Origin: Algoriphagus sp. AGSA1
GTDB taxonomy: Bacteria > Bacteroidota > Bacteroidia > Cytophagales > Cyclobacteriaceae
Assembly (NCBI RefSeq): GCF_021390545.1
Contig: NZ_JAJUWR010000004.1
Coordinates: 62,001 to 126,000 of the forward strand
Reading direction: 5' to 3'
DNA length: 64,000 bases
In this document: positions 43,236 to 50,131 of the stretch, piece by piece
Layout of the letters: the number at the start of each line of letters is the position of its first letter
Numbering within the stretch: the first letter of the stretch is position 1
Position numbers and translations under genes: made by a program
Notes under the pieces: model-generated
What the model was told of the DNA's origin: nothing
Databases searched by the model: none
Seen by the model: only the letters and a program-made list of their open reading frames with translations

Positions 43236-43736
43236 ATGCTAGATCAATTGTTAAAAATGGCGGAAGGCCCACTTCAGGAAATGCTCGCCGGTATGAATGA
43301 AAATGGAGCATCTGGCCCAGCCCTGAAAGATGCTATCACCGCAAGTTTACAGAAACAGGTAGCCTCCGGGAATATCAATGGAATAAAGGAAATGTTTTCC
43401 GGACAGGAAACCTCTCCGGATGCGCCCGTAATCAACACCCTGCAAAGTGACGTATCCCAAAACCTTATGGATAAATTTGGGATTTCGAAAGAACAGGCCA
43501 TGGGAATAGCAGCTGCTGCACTCCCCATGATCATGAATTTTTTCAACAAGCGCATCAATGACGCACCTCAGGACAATAATGACATCATGTCCTCCTTGAT
43601 ATCTTCCATGCAGGGAGGAAAAAGCAATATCAATCCTACGGATTTGCTGGGCTCGCTGATGGGTAGTGGCAGCGGAGGAAAAGGGGCAATGGATCTAGGA
43701 GGCCTGATGGATTTTGGAAAGGGACTTTTCAAATAA
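43236..43736 (+). CDS. DUF937-like small protein of unknown function
   Basis: A 166-residue protein starting at ATG 43236 (MLDQLLKMAEGPLQ); a TTG three codons earlier is less likely. It has no signal peptide. Helical segments (DAITASLQKQVASGNINGIKEMF; ISKEQAMGIAAAALPMIMNFF) resemble the DUF937/YidB-like family, and a Gly/Ser/Met-rich tail follows (LLGSLMGSGSGGKGAMDLGGLMDFGKGLFK). The function is unknown. The next gene starts 25 nt after its stop, so they are probably co-expressed. Confidence 0.7.
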   Translation: MLDQLLKMAEGPLQEMLAGMNENGASGPALKDAITASLQKQVASGNINGIKEMFSGQETSPDAPVINTLQSDVSQNLMDKFGISKEQAMGIAAAALPMIMNFFNKRINDAPQDNNDIMSSLISSMQGGKSNINPTDLLGSLMGSGSGGKGAMDLGGLMDFGKGLFK

Positions 43737-43761
43737 TTCTTTAAAACTAAACTCCATAATT

Positions 43762-44166
43762 ATGAACAAAATCAAATTAATCTTAGGCTTTGCGTTTCTC
43801 TTGGCAATATCCACACAACTTAATGCTCAGATAGTAAAGACTCCAAAAATGGATCTGCCTGAAATGGATCTTTCCAGCCAAGTATTGGGAATCCTGAATA
43901 CTACAGAGAGCTTAGGCCTCACAGCTGACCAGAAGGACAAACTCACCAAAGAAAACAGTAGTTTTGTAGATCAACTGATGAACATCAGCAAAAGCGGAAA
44001 ATCCGATGAGGATAAAAAGACTGCTTTTCTGGGATTGAAGAATAACAGGACAAAGTTCCTTACGAGCTTGCTTGGCAATGACCTATTCAAAAAGTATTCC
44101 GGTCAGATCCTGAAATCCATCAATCCGCTGAAAAGCAAGTTAGGGCTAGCAGCTCTGGCCTTCTAG
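43762..44166 (+). CDS. Small secreted helical protein, function unknown
   Basis: A 134-residue protein. ATG 43762 is preferred (signal peptide MNKIKLILGFAFLLAISTQL with cleavage after LNAQ); an earlier TTG at 43714 would overlap the DUF937-like gene. The mature part is helical and Lys/Ser/Leu-rich, with TESLGLTADQKDKLTKEN and SGKSDEDKKTAFLGLKNNRTKFLTSL. This layout recalls Spy/CpxP-like or Salt-stress-type periplasmic helical proteins, but no diagnostic motif (LTxxQ pair) is complete. A bidirectional terminator follows. Confidence 0.7.
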   Translation: MNKIKLILGFAFLLAISTQLNAQIVKTPKMDLPEMDLSSQVLGILNTTESLGLTADQKDKLTKENSSFVDQLMNISKSGKSDEDKKTAFLGLKNNRTKFLTSLLGNDLFKKYSGQILKSINPLKSKLGLAALAF

Positions 44167-44187
44167 TATTATATAATTGATTGCCAG

Positions 44188-44221
44188 AAAAGCCGCAGAA
44201 GAAGATATCTGCGGCTTTTTA
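44188..44221. terminator. Bidirectional intrinsic terminator between convergent genes
   Basis: AGCCGCAGA (44191-44199) pairs with TCTGCGGCT (44208-44216) over an 8-nt loop. A-run before and T-run after serve both the plus-strand pair ending at 44166 and the minus-strand oxidoreductase ending at 44305. Confidence 0.88.
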
Positions 44222-44304
44222 TATGATTAGGTAGAAGACTTTAAATCACTTATGGATCATAATACATTGATTATAAACATTTAAAATCCTAATACTTAAA
44301 GTTT

Positions 44305-45645
44305 TTATATTTTTGGCAATTTCCACCCATTGTGATAGTCGGCTTTCATCAGTCGGTTAGCTTCAGCGTCTGTGAACTGGTTTTTGCCCTCATTCCAATA
44401 GATTTTCTTACCGGTTTTATATGCGATGTTTCCCATCTGGGCGTTGATTGCCGCGATACTTCCTGTTTGAATAGCGCAGTTAAGGAGTTTGGGATCGTTC
44501 GCAGTGATGGCCTCAACAAAATTCACCGCATGTAGATCCAATGCGGAACCTACACCCGGAGTATGAGATACCTCAGCAACTTTGCCGACACGCTCACCAT
44601 CTTTGGTCTCAGTTTCAGGAATCACTTTCCATCCTCCTCTATTCACTACAAGTGTGGCATTATTACCGATGAACGCAATTCCTTCCGAAGTGCCATAATT
44701 CCCCCCATCAATGCCCGTGGCATGCTCCCAAAGCATATTGAATCCCTCGTACTCATACACGGTCTGCAGTGTATCAGGAGTTTCTGAAGCGTCATCAGGA
44801 TAGGCAAATTTTCCTCCTGAAGCCATCACGGATTTCGGTGCGCTGACACCCATTGCGAAGAGGGCTATATCAATCTCATGTACTCCCCAATCCGTCATCA
44901 GCCCTCCGGCATAGTCCCAAAACCAACGGAAATTAAAATGGAAACGGTTCGGATTAAAAGGCCTTTTGGGAGCAGGCCCTAGCCACATATCATAATCCAC
45001 CCCTTCAGGAACAGAGCTGTCTGGGAGAACCGGGACAGGTTTCATCCAGCCTTGGTATGCCCAGCATTTCACAAGGCGGATTTGTCCAAGTTTACCGGAT
45101 TTCACATAATCTATAGCCTCAGCATACTGTGAACCGGATCGTTGCCACTGTCCCACCTGCACTATTTTGCCATATCGTTCCTGAGCCCTGACCATGAGTT
45201 GACACTCTTCGATCGTATTGGCGATGGGCTTCTCAACATACACGTGTTTTCCGGCTGATACCGCGTCACACATGTTGAGGCAATGCCAGTGGTCAGGAGT
45301 CCCTATGATGACTATATCAATATCCGGATCTTCTAACAGTTTTCTGTAATCCTTGTATTGTTTTGGCTTCGTACCTCTAAGTTTAAACACATCCTCTGTT
45401 CGCTGATCCAGTACACTCTGGTCAATATCTGCCAGAGCCACACAGTTTACCTGGGGCAATTTGAGATGGGAATTCATATTTGACCACCCCATCCCTTTGC
45501 AGCCTATCAAGCCATAGTTCAATTGGTCTGAAGCTTTGATTTTCCGGGTAAATGTTCCGAAATCGGCAGCTGTGAGCAGATGGGGCATGCTTAATCCCGC
45601 TCCCAGCAGCATGGTGTTTTGAATAAATTTTCTTCTTGATGACAT
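44305..45645 (-). CDS. Gfo/Idh/MocA-family oxidoreductase, exported
   Basis: A 446-residue NAD(P)-dependent sugar or sugar-derivative dehydrogenase. The N-terminus MSSRRKFIQNTMLLGAGLSM is a Tat-like signal (RRKF), common for this subgroup in Bacteroidota and Planctomycetes. The Rossmann motif is degenerate GLIGCKGMGWSN. VIIGTPDHWHCLNMCDAVSAGKHVYVEKPIANT contains the catalytic EKP lysine. The C-terminal domain carries GGLMTDWGVHEIDIALFAMG with the typical D-x-x-x-H active-site pair. The DUF1080 gene just upstream on the same strand suggests shared use in carbohydrate breakdown. Confidence 0.93.
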   Translation of the reverse strand: MSSRRKFIQNTMLLGAGLSMPHLLTAADFGTFTRKIKASDQLNYGLIGCKGMGWSNMNSHLKLPQVNCVALADIDQSVLDQRTEDVFKLRGTKPKQYKDYRKLLEDPDIDIVIIGTPDHWHCLNMCDAVSAGKHVYVEKPIANTIEECQLMVRAQERYGKIVQVGQWQRSGSQYAEAIDYVKSGKLGQIRLVKCWAYQGWMKPVPVLPDSSVPEGVDYDMWLGPAPKRPFNPNRFHFNFRWFWDYAGGLMTDWGVHEIDIALFAMGVSAPKSVMASGGKFAYPDDASETPDTLQTVYEYEGFNMLWEHATGIDGGNYGTSEGIAFIGNNATLVVNRGGWKVIPETETKDGERVGKVAEVSHTPGVGSALDLHAVNFVEAITANDPKLLNCAIQTGSIAAINAQMGNIAYKTGKKIYWNEGKNQFTDAEANRLMKADYHNGWKLPKI

Positions 45646-45675
45646 AGTATTTTGGGTTATTGAGTATAAATAATG

Positions 45676-45825
45676 TGATTATCCGCAATGATGCCAGTAA
45701 CCATATTCTCTTTGCTTTACTGGACGGAAGATCGAAGACGGGTGACCGAATTGGCCTTGAGGCTGGTGTTTTCCGAATCCTATGATGCTTTTATTGTTTT
45801 ATTGGCAGAAAAGCGGATATACATA
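45676..45825. repeat. Dispersed element E, copy 2
   Basis: Same beginning TGATTATCCGCAATGATG and end AAAGCGGATATACATA as copy 1. It lies 30 nt upstream of the oxidoreductase start. An open frame of 72 codons runs across it on the plus strand; copy 1 has a stop after 16 codons of the same frame, so coding is unlikely. Confidence 0.75.
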
Positions 45826-45831
45826 ATAAAT

Positions 45832-45867
45832 AAAAAAGGAGCAGAATTTAAAAACCCTACTCCTTTT
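45832..45867 (-). terminator. Terminator after the DUF1080 gene
   Basis: On the minus strand AAAAGGAG (45867-45860) pairs with CTCCTTTT (45841-45834) over an 18-nt loop and runs into T residues. It starts 10 nt after the stop codon. Confidence 0.65.
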
Positions 45868-45877
45868 ACAGAATCAA

Positions 45878-46645
45878 TTAAAGCTCCCTCACCCAGATAT
45901 TCCTGAACCTTACAGGATTGCCATGATCCTGTAATTTGATAGGAAGTTTTTCAGGGTGTGCCTTATAATTAGGAATACCTATGTATTCTGTTGGGCCTTT
46001 TAGAATCACATGGTTTTGTACCAATACGCCATTCATCAGGACAGTCACTGTGGCAGGAGAAGTAAGGATACCATCTTTATTGAAGCGTGGCGCCTTGAAG
46101 ATGATATCGTAATAGTTCCACTCGCCGGCTGGCCTCAATGCCATGGCCAAAGGGGGGAATTGCTTATAGATACTACCAGCTTGTCCATTTGTGTAGGTTT
46201 TGCTCTCGTAGCTATCCAATATCTGTACTTCATACATACCCATCAAAAAGAAGCCTGAATTGCCCCTGCCCTGCCCTTCTCCTACGATTTCGGTAGGAGC
46301 CGACCATTCCACGTGGTATTGCGCATCCCCAAATGACAATTTGGACTGGATATCGCCTTTGCCCCTTGTCACTACCAACTCCCCGTTCTCTATGGCCCAT
46401 TCCGCAGGGCTGCTGCCGTCTTTGGCACTTACAAATCCATTGAGGCTGCTGCCGTCAAAAAGCACAATAGCATCAGAAGGAGGTGCTGTATTATTAGCTC
46501 CAGGCGTTACTTTGGGCGGCACCGGTGTATAAAATTCCGTTGCTTCAGGCTTCATAGCGGGAGGTGTTTTCTCCTGGGCAATCGCCAAAGAGCTCAAAGT
46601 CAAGGCAATTACAGTAGCCGCAAGTGTAAAGATTCTCATTGTCAT
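45878..46645 (-). CDS. DUF1080 (3-keto-disaccharide hydrolase-like) secreted protein
   Basis: A 255-residue protein with a signal peptide (MRIFTLAATVIALTLSSLAIAQ; ATG at 46645 or 46639). The DUF1080 fold, a concanavalin-like beta-sandwich, shows IVLFDGSSLNGFVSAKDGSSPAEW, VVTRGKGDIQSKLSFGDAQYHVEW, GNSGFFLMGMYEVQILDS and FRNIWVREL. Members have been reported to hydrolyse 3-keto-glycosides, which would fit the oxidoreductase downstream. The catalytic claim here is by family only. Confidence 0.9.
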   Translation of the reverse strand: MTMRIFTLAATVIALTLSSLAIAQEKTPPAMKPEATEFYTPVPPKVTPGANNTAPPSDAIVLFDGSSLNGFVSAKDGSSPAEWAIENGELVVTRGKGDIQSKLSFGDAQYHVEWSAPTEIVGEGQGRGNSGFFLMGMYEVQILDSYESKTYTNGQAGSIYKQFPPLAMALRPAGEWNYYDIIFKAPRFNKDGILTSPATVTVLMNGVLVQNHVILKGPTEYIGIPNYKAHPEKLPIKLQDHGNPVRFRNIWVREL

Positions 46646-46757
46646 ATCTTAGATTATTTAGGGATAAGAACTTGGGGGGATAAATTACTCCAAATTGCGC
46701 TTATTCAAAAAACCACTGATGGATTTTATGCAAGGATTATATGCATTTCCAACCCAT

Positions 46758-47198
46758 CTATCTGGAATAGGTGAGGGTGATTTCTCCCATCAGGTCACCA
46801 TCGGGCGTTTCTAAAGTGACTTCATGTCGGGTCACCAGTTTAGTATCCGTGACTTGTACCAATTTATATACCTGCTCAAAATCATTTTCGCCTTTGGTAA
46901 ACAAAAGATCTTTGTCAACCAACCAAACACCATTTCCATTAGCATATTCTCCTACAAGTTTCTGGTAAGTCCCATCTTCCGCAAAAATCAACTTACTGCG
47001 TAAATGCTGTTCCAATCCTCCATTGATTGTAAGCACCAGATCAGGGCCATCGGTTTTATGGAAAAGAAAATCACTGCCTTGCCAGGTGCCTATAACTTTC
47101 TCTTCCAGATCAGATGAACAGGAAAAAATACCTATGGACAGAATCAGGCACAAAAAAACAAGAACCCTAAATTGAGTGATTTTGGTGAGTAGGCTCAT
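46758..47198 (-). CDS. Lipocalin-like lipoprotein
   Basis: A 146-residue lipoprotein with lipobox SIGIFSC (acyl-Cys27). After it come VIGTWQGSDFLF, KLIFAEDGTYQKLVGEYANGNGVW and a beta-rich end with TLTYSR. The GTW...G start and strand pattern fit the lipocalin-like/DUF4923 group of Bacteroidota periplasmic lipoproteins. Function and ligand are unknown. It has its own promoter-like box upstream and is separated from the M56 gene by a terminator. Confidence 0.75.
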   Translation of the reverse strand: MSLLTKITQFRVLVFLCLILSIGIFSCSSDLEEKVIGTWQGSDFLFHKTDGPDLVLTINGGLEQHLRSKLIFAEDGTYQKLVGEYANGNGVWLVDKDLLFTKGENDFEQVYKLVQVTDTKLVTRHEVTLETPDGDLMGEITLTYSR

Positions 47199-47223
47199 TG
47201 ATTAACAGGAAGAATAATATACA

Positions 47224-47231
47224 CAAAACTA
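47224..47231 (-). promoter_or_regulatory. -7 box of the lipocalin-like gene
   Basis: TAGTTTTG on the minus strand matches TAnnTTTG, 26 nt before the ATG at 47198. The nearest TTTG upstream is spaced 16 nt, shorter than usual. Confidence 0.4.
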
Positions 47232-47248
47232 CGTTATTACCCTTTAAA

Positions 47249-47279
47249 CAAAAAAATCACCCGAAGAATCTCCGGATGT
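47249..47279 (-). terminator. Terminator after the BlaI-M56 operon
   Basis: On the minus strand CATCCG (47278-47273) pairs with CGGGTG (47263-47258) with one G-T wobble and a 9-nt loop, followed by seven T. Confidence 0.6.
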
Positions 47280-47306
47280 TTTTCAATCAATTAAAACTTA
47301 ACTCTT

Positions 47307-48644
47307 TTAGATGGAAGATGGGAATTCTATGGTTTCTGGAAACTCATCTACACTTTTTATATCTTTTTGTGCAACATCCCCTCCCAGCTTAAACCGTATC
47401 GGCAATCTCATTCTGCAATTTACGGCTTGGCCTCTTTGCTTGCCAGGCACCCAATCCGGAGCATTTTCAATGACCCGAACAGCTTCCTCATCAGCGCCAC
47501 CGCCTACCCCCCTCAACACATTGATGTCAGATAACGAACCGTCTGTGTTAACTACAAAGACTACGATTACCGTCCCTTCTATTCCCAGACTCCTTGCCTC
47601 TGCAGGGTAAGTGAGGTTATTACTAAGGTATGCATTCCATGCATCCATACCTCCTTGAGGTTCAGGCTGATTTTCTACTACATCAAAAATCATTTCCCCG
47701 TCTTTGGCCAGTTTCCTTGCGGCTATGTCAGCAGGGCCTATCTTGGCTTCAGTGGACTCCCCCATCATCGTAGGGCCATCCACTTCTTCCTCCGCAGTGA
47801 GTTCGCAGGAAAACACGGCAAACATTGCTGCCATTACAGGAATTGCGAACAAGAACCTTCGCATTTCCCTTTTTTGGGATTGTGGTTTACTCATCATAAT
47901 TATCCTTTTTTTGGTTTGAAATTGGTTAAAGTTATTCATGAAGTGCCAGCCTTGTCCACCTTTGATCATCTGTAGCAAAAGACCTGAATACTCCTTTTTG
48001 GAATAAGTAGAAGTCACCCCCTGGTCAGCCTGATATTCATGCACTTCCCTAAGGGACTTTTCGAATTGGTAGATGAGTGGATTGAACCAAAAAATAATTT
48101 TGGCAAACTGGATAAGCAGCAGATCCCAGCTATGTTTTAGACGTACATGCATGGATTCGTGCAGAACAATTTGCTTCTGCTCCGGCCTGTTTGGATCAAA
48201 GTCAGGCAACAATATGTAACTGAAAAAAGAAGCAGGGATAAATTTAGGATGGACAGCAATCCAGAATTCCTGATACCGCATGAGCCTTGACTTGCCCAGC
48301 AATCTCTGGGAAGTAAAAAAGCCTAAAATCAAATGGATGGTCATCACCGCAACTCCAGCAAGATAGGTGTAGAACACTAGTTCCTGCCAGGAATAGGTTG
48401 CTGATTGCTCGGTCACCTCACTTCCTACCAGGAATTCGGGAAGTACAAATTCGGCCGTGCTTATAGCTCTAACCCCAAAATCAAAGGATAGCATAGGGAT
48501 GATAAAGGAGAGCATCAACATACTGAGCAAAATCACCCGGTTAAGCGTGAAAAAAGTCAGTTCACTCAATACCAACCTGTAGAAGAGCACCGTGATGGCA
48601 ACACAGGTGCTTGCTTGCAATAGGTAAATCAGGATTGCGTTCAT
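47307..48644 (-). CDS. BlaR1/MecR1-like M56 metallopeptidase with C-terminal TonB domain
   Basis: A 445-residue inner-membrane protein. N-terminal helices at about 4-25, 37-55 and 92-112 flank a zinc peptidase with HESMH (H162-H166) and third-ligand region VHEYQAD (near 201-207). A further helix near 265-285 leads to a TonB_C-type domain (about 345-430; TYPAEARSLGIEGTVIVVFVVNTDG, NAPDWVPGKQRGQAVNCRMRLPI). In this family the peptidase cleaves or triggers cleavage of the partner BlaI repressor after a signal. The periplasmic TonB domain probably replaces the beta-lactam sensor of classic BlaR1. The start overlaps the BlaI stop as TAATG. Confidence 0.9.
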   Translation of the reverse strand: MNAILIYLLQASTCVAITVLFYRLVLSELTFFTLNRVILLSMLMLSFIIPMLSFDFGVRAISTAEFVLPEFLVGSEVTEQSATYSWQELVFYTYLAGVAVMTIHLILGFFTSQRLLGKSRLMRYQEFWIAVHPKFIPASFFSYILLPDFDPNRPEQKQIVLHESMHVRLKHSWDLLLIQFAKIIFWFNPLIYQFEKSLREVHEYQADQGVTSTYSKKEYSGLLLQMIKGGQGWHFMNNFNQFQTKKRIIMMSKPQSQKREMRRFLFAIPVMAAMFAVFSCELTAEEEVDGPTMMGESTEAKIGPADIAARKLAKDGEMIFDVVENQPEPQGGMDAWNAYLSNNLTYPAEARSLGIEGTVIVVFVVNTDGSLSDINVLRGVGGGADEEAVRVIENAPDWVPGKQRGQAVNCRMRLPIRFKLGGDVAQKDIKSVDEFPETIEFPSSI

Positions 48645-49015
48645 TATTCAGTGGGTTTGTCCATATCATCGATCATCTTCTGTAAGTCTTCGATTTCTTT
48701 GTCAGAAATCTTATTTTCCTTGACCATAAAGGACAGGAAATTCCCCACTGAGCCTTCGAAATAATGCTTTACCAATCGATTCACACTTTTCTTGCTGTAT
48801 TCAGCCTGGGTGATCAATGGAAAATACTGGTGAGTGGTGCCGTAAGCTTTGTGATCCAGATAGCCTTTTTTCTCCAATAGCTTGATGGAAGAAGCCAAAG
48901 TCGTATAAGGTGGCTTTGGATCAGGTAGCTCCTCCAATACATCCCGGACCAGCGCTTTTTCGAGTTTCCAGAAAATCCGCATGATCCTTTCTTCGTTGCT
49001 GTTTAATTCGTTCAT
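48644..49015 (-). CDS. BlaI/MecI-family transcriptional repressor
   Basis: A 123-residue winged-helix repressor. It starts ELNSNEERIMRIFWKLEKAL, a standard BlaI opening, with VLEELPDPKPPYTTLASSIKLLEKKGYL as recognition helix and wing. The C-terminal dimerisation helices include KKSVNRLVKHYFEGSVGNFLSFM, which in MecI/BlaI holds the site cut on induction. It is co-translated with the M56 gene and probably autoregulates the pair through the palindrome 49-64 nt upstream. Targets beyond the operon are unknown. Confidence 0.93.
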   Translation of the reverse strand: MNELNSNEERIMRIFWKLEKALVRDVLEELPDPKPPYTTLASSIKLLEKKGYLDHKAYGTTHQYFPLITQAEYSKKSVNRLVKHYFEGSVGNFLSFMVKENKISDKEIEDLQKMIDDMDKPTE

Positions 49016-49063
49016 ACCTCCAAGGTATATACGAAATTTTAAGAATCCTACGATTTTTTCGTT

Positions 49064-49079
49064 AATCTACGGGTAGATT
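49064..49079. promoter_or_regulatory. Candidate BlaI operator
   Basis: AATCTACGGGTAGATT is a perfect palindrome of 7-nt arms around GG. It sits 49-64 nt upstream of the repressor ATG and resembles the TAC-n-GTA symmetry of BlaI/MecI boxes. A weaker TACGAttttttCGT symmetry lies beside it (49049-49062). Confidence 0.6.
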
Positions 49080-49282
49080 TCAAAAAATAAATTGATTAAT
49101 ATTTAATAATCTACTATTTATCAGATATTTAATCCTATACATTTAAAGTAAAAACACTTGACATCTAATTGAATAAAAATATTGTCAGAGGCCAGAGAAA
49201 GCAGAGGTAATGTGAGTTTCCCGCATGGGGAGAGACGAACAGTCCAGCGGGCCAAAGTGTGAGAACCGACTTTTATCCCTAG

Positions 49283-50131
49283 TCAATCTTCCTCTGGTTT
49301 TATAATTACCTTTTCACGCAAGACTGACATCACACTGAAGTAGCCCAAGACTTCCTTATTGCCGTTCAGGTCTTGAATATTTGTCTCCGGGTTTTGGGGA
49401 GGTGGTGAAAAAAGCCCCCCATCGGAATAAAAGAGATTAACCAGCTGGACGAAGTAATCGTACGGCTTCTTGTTCATTCTGTAAAGCTCCAGTTGCACAG
49501 TATCCTTAGCGTCAAAAGCATAATCCAACTCCAGGCCATTTTCGAAGAACCTGAGCCCAAAAGTATCGTCAAACAGCATATAATCACTCCTCCTATCCTT
49601 TAAAGTATCGTTTTCTATAACCCTGATCCTGTAATAATTATTCTCCTCATAGGGGATCTTCCCATACACTTTGATATAATAACCTTCATCTCTGAACAAC
49701 CTCTCTTCTTCATACTTATAGGTAAGGCTATCTACAATAGGAGGAGGTAAAAGAGTGCCCTCTGATTGAAATTCATAATCCTCCCATTGCACGTTGAGCT
49801 GATAGGACTCACCGATCACTCCCACCGCACCAGAACGCTGCGCCCTATAACTCCCAGATTCTTCATAGTATCGAAAAGGCAACACGGTACTTCCATCCGT
49901 TGTGCTGATGGAGACCATGGCATCTTTTATTATCACATTTTCAGAGGTATCCAGGTAGTTTTTAGCCAAAGTGACCTTCACTTCATTATAAAAATTATTG
50001 TCAGTCCACACGCCTTCTATTACCGGGATCTCCCCCTTTAGGGTTCCCAAAGGAAGGTTTACTTCCTCTTGGCAGGATGATATAATCAAAACAAGCAGTA
50101 TTAAACCGGATAATCTCATTTCAAAATTCAA
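49283..50131 (-). CDS. DUF4249 lipoprotein, partner of the TonB receptor
   Basis: A 282-residue lipoprotein with lipobox LIISSC (acyl-Cys20) and the DUF4249 opening EGVWTDNNFYNEVKVTLAKNYLD, then DAMVSISTTDGSTVLPF and a beta-rich body. DUF4249 proteins are nearly always encoded next to TonB-dependent receptors in Bacteroidota and are thought to help surface substrate capture. Its start overlaps the receptor gene by 11 nt. Substrate unknown. Confidence 0.9.
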   Translation of the reverse strand: MNFEMRLSGLILLVLIISSCQEEVNLPLGTLKGEIPVIEGVWTDNNFYNEVKVTLAKNYLDTSENVIIKDAMVSISTTDGSTVLPFRYYEESGSYRAQRSGAVGVIGESYQLNVQWEDYEFQSEGTLLPPPIVDSLTYKYEEERLFRDEGYYIKVYGKIPYEENNYYRIRVIENDTLKDRRSDYMLFDDTFGLRFFENGLELDYAFDAKDTVQLELYRMNKKPYDYFVQLVNLFYSDGGLFSPPPQNPETNIQDLNGNKEVLGYFSVMSVLREKVIIKPEED

